From NCBI GenBank assembly GCA_934149365.1, contig CAKPEI010000002.1, positions 124,001 through 188,000 of the forward strand: 64,000 bases of DNA, written 5' to 3'. The notes beneath the pieces were generated by a model. That model had not been told where the DNA came from, searched no databases, and was given only the letters and a program-made list of their open reading frames with translations. Positions within the stretch are counted from its first letter, which is position 1. Every line of letters starts with the position of its first letter. This document shows, one piece after another, positions 44,083 to 52,605 of this stretch. The position numbers and the translations under genes were made by a program. This stretch comes from an uncultured Clostridia bacterium (GTDB taxonomy: Bacteria; Bacillota; Clostridia; TANB77; CAG-465).

Positions 44083-44922
44083 ATGAAAGATTTTTTTAAG
44101 AACGAATGGAAATTGTTTTTACAAGATATGGAATCAATAGGAAATGCGGTGCTTAGTTTCTTCTCAAGAAAAGAAGAACCACTTATGATAGCAGCAGCAC
44201 CAGAAGTTCCAGTAGAACCAGAAATACAGGAATATGTTCCTGATGAGGTTGATTACAAAGTTGAAACATATTTTGGTGAGAATATAGGTGAATTAGAACA
44301 AAGTATGTGTGGAGATAAAACACAACATGAAGTTTTAAGAGAATATGCACAATTCTTCAAACCTTATGGCGAGAATGCAGAAATGTGCCAAACAGCATTT
44401 AAAAAATATTATGATAGACATGCTTTAAAAATGGCTGTTAATGAATTCCCTGTTGAACAAGCAAGAATAATTCAAAACAATGTTGATTTATTTATTCAAG
44501 GACAAGAGGTGTTCGGTGAAAATGGACAATTTATAGATTCAAGAGTAGATACAATATTTGAAAAAGTAGGTATGGATAAAGTTTCAAAAATGGTAAACAT
44601 CTTAGGTGAAGCTGATGAAAACGGTGTAAACTATCAAGGTGAAAGAACTTTCGCTGAAGCTATATGCCATATGGTTGATAATGGAATAAAGGTTGATAAA
44701 GACGGAGATTTAGTAAACCCAGTAAGAAAAGCTTTAGAAGAGAAATTAAATGAAGTACATGCTTCTTTAAGAAGTCATGAAGATTGGAATGATGATTACC
44801 AAGCATTACTTTCTCAAGAAAGAAAATATTTATATGCTTTAAATAGAATTGAACAATATGAAACTGAAGAAAGAATAGCAGAGTTCGAAAACAAATTAAA
44901 CGAACTTGATGTTGTAGTCTAA
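44083..44922 (+). CDS. Hypothetical helical protein
   Basis: 279 residues, unrecognised. A weakly amphipathic N-terminus (FKNEWKLFLQDMESIGNAVLSFF) could touch the membrane. A Pro/Glu/Val-rich linker (about 44-60) leads into a helical domain with YGENAEMCQTAFKKYYDRH and a terminal coiled-coil. A TATAAT element lies at about 44034, and a GAGGTG site precedes the ATG. It is monocistronic with a strong terminator. Codon use matches the housekeeping genes. Confidence 0.65.
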   Translation: MKDFFKNEWKLFLQDMESIGNAVLSFFSRKEEPLMIAAAPEVPVEPEIQEYVPDEVDYKVETYFGENIGELEQSMCGDKTQHEVLREYAQFFKPYGENAEMCQTAFKKYYDRHALKMAVNEFPVEQARIIQNNVDLFIQGQEVFGENGQFIDSRVDTIFEKVGMDKVSKMVNILGEADENGVNYQGERTFAEAICHMVDNGIKVDKDGDLVNPVRKALEEKLNEVHASLRSHEDWNDDYQALLSQERKYLYALNRIEQYETEERIAEFENKLNELDVVV

Positions 44923-44943
44923 TAGGCGATATATAAGAGGTGC

Positions 44944-44979
44944 GGAATAGCAGGATATATAACTGCTATTCCATTTTTT
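44944..44979 (+). terminator. Intrinsic terminator
   Basis: A perfect 10-bp stem (GGAATAGCAG/CTGCTATTCC), then A and six Ts. Confidence 0.85.
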
Positions 44980-45049
44980 ATGTTTTTGTGATATAATTAC
45001 TTTTGCTAGGAATTAAGTCTCGTTAAATAATTTTAGGGAGGTAGTATAA

Positions 45050-45664
45050 ATGAAAGAAAAACGGTATAATCAATTCGAAGAGGAAAGGATAAAAAAGCTT
45101 GCCTATGAAGAATATGCTTGTGAATTTGAAAAAGTAATAGACACGGTGTTTGATAAAGTAAGCTCTGGAAAAATACGTTGGGAAAAATGGGATAAAGAGC
45201 AATTTGAAACTGGTTTAACTAAGCGGTATAAAAGAAATTGGAAAACAGACATAGATACTGCTGAAATCTATAACGGAGTACTGTCAGAACATGTTAGAGT
45301 GTACGTTCAGCAAGATTTCATGAAAGAGCTTTACGGCTATACTTATTCTTCTGGTAAAGGTAACTTTAAAGATTATGGTACAGTTTTATTCTTTGCAATA
45401 CCTGGAGATGATGGTAATTATGATATCTTAGACTTTTTGTCATATTGGGTGCTTACAGTTTTAAAACCTAAGTACAACAAGTGGGTAAAAAGTCAAAAGA
45501 TTGGCAAAGAAGAGATTTCTCAAAGATGGAGCCCTTTGTATGATGTTATCAAGTTTTATGACAGTACTATTTCAAAGGAAGAAGCAAAGGAAAACCTTAT
45601 TTATTCGCTAAAACTTCATGACATCAAATTTGACAAAATTACAGATTACGAAATATTTTTTTAA
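45050..45664 (+). CDS. Orphan soluble protein
   Basis: 204 residues, unrecognised. The N-terminal half is charged and helical with many Lys, Glu and Trp (SSGKIRWEKWDKEQFE). The centre has a hydrophobic strand (YGTVLFFAIPGDDG) and the rest a helical LSYWVLTVLKP segment. No signal peptide is seen. GGGAGG precedes the ATG, and it is monocistronic. Codon choice is again unlike that of the neighbouring smc and 45817 genes. Confidence 0.65.
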   Translation: MKEKRYNQFEEERIKKLAYEEYACEFEKVIDTVFDKVSSGKIRWEKWDKEQFETGLTKRYKRNWKTDIDTAEIYNGVLSEHVRVYVQQDFMKELYGYTYSSGKGNFKDYGTVLFFAIPGDDGNYDILDFLSYWVLTVLKPKYNKWVKSQKIGKEEISQRWSPLYDVIKFYDSTISKEEAKENLIYSLKLHDIKFDKITDYEIFF

Positions 45665-45670
45665 ATCTAA

Positions 45671-45699
45671 ATGCCCTTGAGGATAAACCTCAAGGGTAT
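45671..45699 (+). terminator. Hairpin terminator after the 45050 gene
   Basis: A 12-bp stem (ATGCCCTTGAGG/CCTCAAGGGTAT, one G-U pair) with an ATAAA loop; short T tail. Confidence 0.7.
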
Positions 45700-45816
45700 T
45701 TGCTATTTTACACTAATAATTAACCACTATTTTAATTATTTTCTTTACAAATTCCGACTTTTGGTATATTATGTATATGTAAAATTTTATAACGGTTTAC
45801 GAAGGATGGTATTTAT

Positions 45817-47256
45817 ATGAAAATTAAATTAAATATTCAAAAAGATGGAGAAAACTTGATTAAGGAAAAATTAATAAAAAGAAGCGAAGAAAAGCCTAAA
45901 AAAGTATACTTTTATATGGGGAATATGAAAGAAAGTGGCTTTGATATATTAGAAGAATGCTTGATTGATTTAAAAGCTAAGAAATTGATAGTTTTAGGTG
46001 TAGATAAAAAGAACACTACTAAAAAAATGCTAGATACGTTATATAACTATACAAAGAGTGTATATGTTTTTAATAACAATGGTGTAGTCGAATTTGATAG
46101 CAATATTGCTGTATTTGAACATGAAGAAAAAGCATATGTGTACATAATGAATTCTAATGTTTCTGAGGGAACATTTGTAGATGATATAGCTACATATACA
46201 GAAATAGAGTTTGATTTTAACTCTGAAGAAGATGTTTTGCAATATAAAGAATATACTAAGCAGTTGGTTAGTATGTCAAAATTTGAAGAAGCAATAAAGT
46301 TGGATAAGGAAGTTATTAAAGACTTATTTGATAATTCTCAGATATTTACAACTAAACAATATACACATAGTGTAATGACAATAGCAGAGCTTTTAGGCGA
46401 AAAAGAGAAAAATGAAAAGAAAGAGATTAAAAAAGGTGAAATAGAAGTTCCAGATACAGATGAAATTATAGGGACTAAAATACCAAAAATAGATTTAAGC
46501 GAAGTAGAAGATTTTAGTATTGACATAGATATAGATGACTCTGTAAAAAGAGAGGAAAATATTATACAAAAAGAAGAAAACAAAAAACAGGAAGCTAAAA
46601 AAGTAAAAGCAGAAAAAAAGAAAATTGAAGAAGTAGAAGATATAGAAGACATTCAAGAAAGCGAAGAATTTGATGCTAATGATGTGCTTGATATAGAAAG
46701 CATGCTTTTTGAAAAGGCAGATATAAAGCTAGATAAGGAAGGAATAAACGCTAAATTATCAGAAAAGGATGATGAAGAGGAAAAAGTTTCTTCTAAAAAA
46801 GTTGATTTAACAAAAGTTAGTAATTTAATTATGGAACTTCCTAAAAAACCAACAAAGGGAAAAGATTTTTCTGTAATTAAAGTGCCAAATTATATAAAAG
46901 ATATGATACCTGATTTCTTTTCTGCTATGGCAAAACAAAAAACAGTAGAAAGAGATGGCGCTACATATAAAGAAAGTAAGATTAAACTTGAAGTAGTAGA
47001 TGTTTCAAACAATGAAAAGTATGTGGATAAGAATGCAAAAATTATTTCTAAAACAGGACAAACATATATAATGTTTTCATCTGATTATTTAGGAAATGTA
47101 GAATATGATGAAAATGATATAGTTAGGATTATTAAACTTGATAATAATACTTATCATATAGAAATTGTACCACAAGATGTACAAGAATATAAAATATGGA
47201 AAAAATTATGTACAAATAACTTTAAGGGGTCAAGTAGAAGTTATGGCGTTATGTAA
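45817..47256 (+). CDS. Hypothetical protein with possible phospholipase-D-like N-terminus and acidic coil, upstream of smc
   Basis: 479 residues. Residues 1-150 alternate strands and helices (KVYFYMGNMKESGFDILEEC, then KKLIVLGVDKK and SVYVFNNNGVVEFDSN), a layout like the nuclease-associated PLD-like fold, but I see no H-K-D motif. Residues about 205-330 are highly charged and coiled. The C-terminal part (about 345-479) is a separate folded domain. It ends 20 nt before smc, so the two may be cotranscribed. A role with SMC is only suggested by position. Confidence 0.55.
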   Translation: MKIKLNIQKDGENLIKEKLIKRSEEKPKKVYFYMGNMKESGFDILEECLIDLKAKKLIVLGVDKKNTTKKMLDTLYNYTKSVYVFNNNGVVEFDSNIAVFEHEEKAYVYIMNSNVSEGTFVDDIATYTEIEFDFNSEEDVLQYKEYTKQLVSMSKFEEAIKLDKEVIKDLFDNSQIFTTKQYTHSVMTIAELLGEKEKNEKKEIKKGEIEVPDTDEIIGTKIPKIDLSEVEDFSIDIDIDDSVKREENIIQKEENKKQEAKKVKAEKKKIEEVEDIEDIQESEEFDANDVLDIESMLFEKADIKLDKEGINAKLSEKDDEEEKVSSKKVDLTKVSNLIMELPKKPTKGKDFSVIKVPNYIKDMIPDFFSAMAKQKTVERDGATYKESKIKLEVVDVSNNEKYVDKNAKIISKTGQTYIMFSSDYLGNVEYDENDIVRIIKLDNNTYHIEIVPQDVQEYKIWKKLCTNNFKGSSRSYGVM

Positions 47257-47276
47257 TTAGAATAGTAGGGGTAAAA

Positions 47277-50200
47277 ATGCAATTAAAAAGAGTAGAAATA
47301 CATGGATTTAAATCATTTGCTGAAAAGACAAATATAGAATTTTTAGATGGTGTTACAACTATTGTTGGACCAAATGGAAGTGGTAAGAGTAACGTTTCAG
47401 ACGCAATAAGGTGGGTACTAGGAGAACAAAGTGCTAAAAGCCTTAGAGGTTCAAAAATGGAGGATGTTATATTTGCCGGAACAGAGCAAAGAAAAATGCT
47501 TGGACTTGCTGAAGTTACACTTGTTTTAGATAATTCTGATAACAAACTGCCAGTAGAATATAACGAAGTGGCAGTAACAAGAAGAGTATATAGAAGTGGC
47601 GATAGTGAATATTATATAAATAAAAATCAATGTAGATTAAAAGATATTCAAGAACTTTTTATGGATACAGGTGTAGGTAGAGACGGTTATAGTATAATTG
47701 GGCAAGGAAAAATCGATGAAATATTGTCTTCTAAGTCAGAAGAACGTAGAAGTATATTTGAAGAAGCATCGGGAATAGTTAAATATAGAACAAGAAAAGA
47801 AGAAGCCTTAAGAAAATTAGAACACACTAATACTAATTTAACTAGAGTTACAGATGTTTTAAATGAAATAGAAACTTCTTTAGGACCACTTGAAGAAAAA
47901 TCTAAAGTGGCAAAAAAATATTTGGAATTAAGAGATGAACTTAAAGGTTTAGAAGTTAGATCTTTTATTAATACTATATTTAGTGCAGAAGAAGAAATAA
48001 ATAAAATAAATGAAGCAATAGAAGGACTAGAACAAAGTATAGCAGGTAGTCAAAAAGAGATAGAAAATATAGAAAAAGAAAAAGATGAATCTAAGGTATC
48101 TCTTGAAAAAATATTATTAAATATAGAAAAAAGTCAAGAGGAATATTTTGAAAAAGCAAATGAAATAGAAAAATTAAAAACTAGAATAGAAACTTTTGAT
48201 GATAGAATGGATAACAACAAAGTTGCTATAGAAAGACTTAACTTAGAAATAGAAGAAGATATGATATCTATAGAATCTTTAAAAGAAGATATAGAAAAAA
48301 GAAATGTAAAAAAGAAAAACATGTTAGACAATAAAGTTAGATTTGAGCAAGAACTAGAAGAAAAAGAACTAGAATTAGAAGAATTAACTGCCAACATGAC
48401 AACTAAAGAACTTGAAATTGAAGAAATAAAAAGATATATTGAATCTTTGAAAGATAAGTTAACTGAATATAAAGTGGAGACAAGCTCACTTGAATCAACA
48501 ATGGAAGCAAACCAAAAAAGAATAGATACTCTTTTAAAAGAAAATACTTCTAATATTTCTTCTGCAGATAGCATAAGAATTTCTGAAGCTGAGGAAAGAG
48601 AAAACTTCTCTAAGATTAAAAAGCAAAAAACAGATTTAGAGGAAGCTATAAAAAACTTGGATGAAGTAAAAGAAAGAATAGAAATAAACATTACTGGTTT
48701 TAATGATAAAGATGCAGAATTTAAACAAAAAATGCTTGAAATAAAATCTAAGATAAACTACTTAACTAACTTAGAAAATGAAAACGAAGGATATATAAAG
48801 AGCGTTAAAGAGGTAATAGAAAAATCTAAAACAGATGGTACATATGGTCACTCTGTTTATGGAACTCTTGCTTCTATAATAACAACAGAAGAAAAATATG
48901 AAAAGGCAATAGAGATTGCATTAGGTGGATACTTACAAAACATAGTTGTGGAGACAGACAAGGATGCTAAAGATGCAATAAGATTTTTAAAACAAAATTC
49001 TTTGGGAAGAGCAACATTTTTACCTTTGAAGAGTGTTAAATCTTCTAGAGAAGATAATTTTAAAACTAAGGAAAGTGGCTTTGTTGGACATGCCATGAAC
49101 CTAATAAAGTATGACAAAAAATTTGAGAACGTAGTAAGGCTTGCACTTGGCCGAGTTATTATAGCAGATAATATAGATAATGGTGTAGTTATATCAAAAA
49201 CTATACCACAAGGAACTAAGGTAGTAACATTAGATGGAGATATAGTAATGTCTACAGGTAGTATGACAGGTGGAGCCGCTATGTCTAAAAAAACATCACT
49301 TCTTGGCAGAAGCTCTAAAATAGATAAGGCAAAAGAAGAATTGCAAAAACTAGAGAGTGAATATAACAAATTTAATGAAAGTATAAAGAGTGATAGAGAG
49401 TCATATCAGAATGTTGTAAATGAGATAGAACAAAAAACAGATGAATTACACAAAGTGAACATCGATTATAGTGTAACTGAAGAAAAGTTAAATAATATAG
49501 TAAAACAATCTGAAAAAATAGCTAATTTGAGAAAAAATAGAGAAGAAGAAAAAGAAAGCTTGTTTAAACAAAATGAAGAAATAATTGCTAAAAAATTAAG
49601 TATAGCTGAGGCTTCTGCAATGATTCAAAATGAAATAGAAATAAAAAATGGTGAAGTAGAAGAGTATGCTAGATTTAATAAAGAAAAAGAAGATAATGTT
49701 AATTTCTTAAATGAAGATATTGTTAATCTTAAAATATCATTATCATCATTTGACGAATCAAATATTGCAATAGATGAAATGGTAGAAAAAATAAAAGAAG
49801 ATATAACATCATTAGAAGCTTCGATAGAAAAGAAAAAACAAAACATAGCTGATTGTCAAAATGAGATTGAAAGATCAGAAGAAGATAATAAACAAGATAA
49901 TGTTAATATAGAAAAATTAAATGAAGAAATTGAAGGTCTTAAGAAATACAACAATACTTTAAAAGAATCAAAAACTCAAAATATGGAAAATCAAGCTAAG
50001 CTAGAACAAGCATATATTCAGAAACTACAAGATTTAGATAAATTAAGAGATCAAAAAGGAAAGGTTGAGGGCAAAAGAGTTAAATTCGATATTGAAATAG
50101 ATGCTCTTAAAAACAAAATGTGGGATGACTATGAGCTTACTATTAGTAGTGCAAAAGAGTACGATAAAGTAAGTACAGTAGATAAAGAACTATCTAAAAC

Positions 50201-50840
50201 TAAGATAGATAGTAGTATAAACAAGATAAAATCTCAGATTAAATCTTTAGGTGAGGTTAGTGTAAGTAGTATAGAAGAATATAAAGAACAGAGCGAAAGA
50301 GCTGTATTTATATCTACGCAGAAAAAAGATTTAGAAGAAACCGCAAATAAACTTACTAATTTAATTGAAAATACTACATCTATAATGAAAACTCAATTTG
50401 CAAAACAATTTAAGATAATAAGAGAAAACTTCTCAAAAGTATTTGTTGAACTATTTGATGGAGGAAGAGCAGATTTAAGATTGTCTGATGAAGCAAACAT
50501 ATTAGAAAGTGGAATAGAAATAGAAGTACAACCACCTGGTAAAAAACTTCAAAATATGATGCTTCTATCTGGTGGAGAAAGAGCACTTACTGCCATAGCA
50601 CTACTATTTGCTATATTAAAAATAAAGACACCACCGTTTTGTATATTAGACGAAATCGAAGCTGCACTTGATGATATAAATGTAGCAAGATTTGCTAAAT
50701 ATATTAAAAAATATTCAAAACAAACTCAATTTATAGTAATAACACACAGAAAAGGTACAATGGAAGTAGCATCTTCTGTATATGGTGTAACAATGCAGGA
50801 ATATGGTGTATCAAAACTTGTATCTATGAAATTGAAATAA
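47277..50840 (+). CDS. smc: Chromosome segregation ATPase SMC
   Basis: 1187 residues, the expected size. The N-terminal head has Walker A GPNGSGKSN and the Q-loop region (RWVLGEQSAKSLRG). Two long coiled coils flank a hinge (about 510-670) with GYLQNIVVETDKDAKDAI and GSMTGGA. The C-terminal head has signature LSGGERALTA and Walker B FCILDEIEAALDD. SMC with ScpA/ScpB compacts and segregates chromosomes. ftsY and rnc, common neighbours, are absent. No terminator follows before leader unit 2, so the attenuator there may also stop smc transcripts. Confidence 0.97.
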   Translation: MQLKRVEIHGFKSFAEKTNIEFLDGVTTIVGPNGSGKSNVSDAIRWVLGEQSAKSLRGSKMEDVIFAGTEQRKMLGLAEVTLVLDNSDNKLPVEYNEVAVTRRVYRSGDSEYYINKNQCRLKDIQELFMDTGVGRDGYSIIGQGKIDEILSSKSEERRSIFEEASGIVKYRTRKEEALRKLEHTNTNLTRVTDVLNEIETSLGPLEEKSKVAKKYLELRDELKGLEVRSFINTIFSAEEEINKINEAIEGLEQSIAGSQKEIENIEKEKDESKVSLEKILLNIEKSQEEYFEKANEIEKLKTRIETFDDRMDNNKVAIERLNLEIEEDMISIESLKEDIEKRNVKKKNMLDNKVRFEQELEEKELELEELTANMTTKELEIEEIKRYIESLKDKLTEYKVETSSLESTMEANQKRIDTLLKENTSNISSADSIRISEAEERENFSKIKKQKTDLEEAIKNLDEVKERIEINITGFNDKDAEFKQKMLEIKSKINYLTNLENENEGYIKSVKEVIEKSKTDGTYGHSVYGTLASIITTEEKYEKAIEIALGGYLQNIVVETDKDAKDAIRFLKQNSLGRATFLPLKSVKSSREDNFKTKESGFVGHAMNLIKYDKKFENVVRLALGRVIIADNIDNGVVISKTIPQGTKVVTLDGDIVMSTGSMTGGAAMSKKTSLLGRSSKIDKAKEELQKLESEYNKFNESIKSDRESYQNVVNEIEQKTDELHKVNIDYSVTEEKLNNIVKQSEKIANLRKNREEEKESLFKQNEEIIAKKLSIAEASAMIQNEIEIKNGEVEEYARFNKEKEDNVNFLNEDIVNLKISLSSFDESNIAIDEMVEKIKEDITSLEASIEKKKQNIADCQNEIERSEEDNKQDNVNIEKLNEEIEGLKKYNNTLKESKTQNMENQAKLEQAYIQKLQDLDKLRDQKGKVEGKRVKFDIEIDALKNKMWDDYELTISSAKEYDKVSTVDKELSKTKIDSSINKIKSQIKSLGEVSVSSIEEYKEQSERAVFISTQKKDLEETANKLTNLIENTTSIMKTQFAKQFKIIRENFSKVFVELFDGGRADLRLSDEANILESGIEIEVQPPGKKLQNMMLLSGGERALTAIALLFAILKIKTPPFCILDEIEAALDDINVARFAKYIKKYSKQTQFIVITHRKGTMEVASSVYGVTMQEYGVSKLVSMKLK

Positions 50841-50854
50841 AAGGCAAAAAAGTA

Positions 50855-50883
50855 TTGAAAAAAGAAAATAGATAAGGTAAAAT
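50855..50883 (+). promoter_or_regulatory. Promoter of leader unit 2
   Basis: TTGAAA and TAAAAT with a 17-nt spacer, 43 nt before the leader ATG. Confidence 0.75.
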
Positions 50884-50926
50884 TAGAACTTGAGAAGAAA
50901 AGAAAAAATAACAAAGGAGAAAAGTT

Positions 50927-51058
50927 ATGTTGGCAATAATGCGTGCAAGTGTTGAAACTCTAGAGAGAAGTACAACTAAAAATATAGCTACAAAAGTAGC
51001 TTTAGTTTGCATGCAAAAAATAAATTATATAAAAAACATAAAGTTAGGTATATACTAA
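50927..51058 (+). CDS. Leader ORF 2, intact (43 residues)
   Basis: AAAGGAG precedes the ATG. The uninterrupted frame opens MLAIMRASVETLERSTTKN, continues IATKVALVCMQKI and ends with a KNIKLGIY segment, stopping at 51056-51058, in the terminator loop. At codon 13, where units 1 and 3 hold long dinucleotide tracts, this copy has only GAGAGA. Residues 7-14 align in register with leaders 1 and 3. A ribosome finishing this leader would cover the 5' arm of the terminator, so the unit should be constitutively open at the leader level. It may represent the ancestral form. Confidence 0.75.
   Translation: MLAIMRASVETLERSTTKNIATKVALVCMQKINYIKNIKLGIY
50986..51001 (+). promoter_or_regulatory. Leader-internal hairpin, unit 2
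   Basis: AGCTAC-AAAA-GTAGCT, identical to unit 1 at the same relative place. Confidence 0.5.
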
Positions 51059-51081
51059 GAAAGTATATAGCTAGCTTTTTT
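51041..51081 (+). terminator. Attenuator terminator, unit 2
   Basis: A 14-nt arm (AAGTTAGGTATATA) pairs with TATATAGCTAGCTT (one G-U pair, one mismatch), followed by a T run. It overlaps the last leader codons. Confidence 0.8.
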
Positions 51082-51217
51082 GAGCTATATGTAAAAGATA
51101 AAATAAAGGTATAAACATAGTAAATGCAATTAAAAATGATTGCAAAAATTAAATTAATGTGAAATAATATGTATATATTAAAATAATTTGTTTAAAGAAT
51201 ACGAGGGGGTAAAAAAT

Positions 51218-52418
51218 ATGGGAACAAATAAAAAACGGTATATCATTAATAGTGTTAGTAATAACAATAATAGTGATGATAATTTTAGCCGCAGCAATAA
51301 TTTTATCACTATCAAATAACGGAATAATAGGAAAAGCAGATAAAGCCAAAATAGATAGTGATACAGCAAGTTTAAAAGAGTATGTAAACACATTAAGAGC
51401 AGAGTATGAGCTAATGACAGCAGATGAAAGAAATAGGAAAACATTTGAAGCATATGCAAATGCCAAACTGGAAGAAAATGGCTATAAAGGAGCTGCCATA
51501 GATGTAGATGGCAAAGTACATTCTAACTTAACTGAATCAGCAAAGACGGCAATAAAAGCAGGAATAAAAGTAGGAGATAAAGTTGAGGGGTATATATTAA
51601 CAGAAAAAAGTTATACAACAAGTGGTGAAGAAAATGATGGTATAAAACAAACGTTAAAAACAGATACATCAGTAACATGGAAATATATAGGAATAGGAGA
51701 AGATGGAAACTTAGAGATAGTAGCAGATATTTCAGCCACTGAAATTTCTAAGTCTGCTGCAGAATATAAAATATCGTTATTAGCAACTGGTGGACCAACA
51801 GAAGAAACGGGAACTTCTAAGAAAACTTTGACGTTATCAGGAAAAGGTGGATATTTAAATGGACCAGCAGAACTAGATAAAGCGTGTGCAACACTATATT
51901 CAGTAGATGGAAAAGGAACAGCAAAAAGTATGAACATAGACCATGTAACAAGAATATTAGGTTATACAGGAGAAAAAGGTTCATATTTGGATGCAGATGG
52001 TAATTACGTAAAAACAGCAGAAGCAATGACAATAGGAGAAATAGAAAAAAAACTTGGAACAGAGCTAAGGTATAGAACAACACCAGATGGAAAAGATATA
52101 TCAACATATAAATCAGACGATTACTATATAAATAAAACAAGTGATGTAAGTAAAATGCAAAATGCCGGAAATGTAGGACTAGTATATGGCTCAACAGAAT
52201 ATTGGCTTGCCTCTTCGTCTGTCTATGCAGATTTCAGTAATAAATGTACAGAATTTTATATGCGTTACGTGCAATTAGAAGGAGTGGATAGATTTGCTAT
52301 GTTTAAGTCATTTAATTACTGGGATAAATTTTCATGTGCCATTCGACCGGTAGTTTCATTAGCATCTAATATTCAGATAGAAAACGGAAGAAATGTTGGT
52401 ACTTGGGTTATAAAATAG
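51218..52418 (+). pseudogene. Surface protein with prepilin-like N-terminus, unit 2, frameshifted at an A6 run
   Basis: A GAGGGGG site precedes ATG 51218, but this frame ends after 33 codons (stop 51317-51319). One extra A in the run 51230-51235 would give MGTNKKNG-ISLIVL joined to the long frame of about 390 residues that ends at 52418. That frame carries the same pilin-like helix (ITIIVMIILAAAIIL) as unit 3. The C-terminus (YWLASSSVYADFSN, later IRPVVSL) resembles C-type-lectin-like modules. A GTG at 51252 could start inside the helix but would lose the signal and has no ribosome-binding site. It may be a phase-off gene, a true pseudogene or a consensus error. Confidence 0.7.
51230..51235 (+). 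repeat. A6 run at the frameshift of surface protein 2
   Basis: Six As directly after the start region; seven would restore the frame to the hydrophobic helix. Confidence 0.8.
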
Positions 52419-52494
52419 CTGACAACCTGACATTTTAGTCGAAACACCTGATAACAGGGGAACAGAGGCGTAAAATAAGCCGCCCAACATATTT

Positions 52495-52521
52495 AAAATT
52501 GCAGGAAACTGCAATTTTTTT
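52495..52521 (+). terminator. Intrinsic terminator after surface protein 2
   Basis: A 10-bp stem (AAAATTGCAG/CTGCAATTTT) with a GAAA loop and a T run. Confidence 0.85.
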
Positions 52522-52605
52522 ATGCAAATAACAAATAAGACATAATACTTGAATAAAATATTGGAAAATGATAGAATTGTAATTAAATTAAAATGGAGGG
52601 AATAT

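Noticed and set aside
51252..52418. GTG 51252 as the true start of surface protein 2
   Set aside because: It lies inside the hydrophobic helix, has no ribosome-binding site, and would remove the basic leader present in units 1 and 3; the frameshift explanation at A6 fits the homology better.
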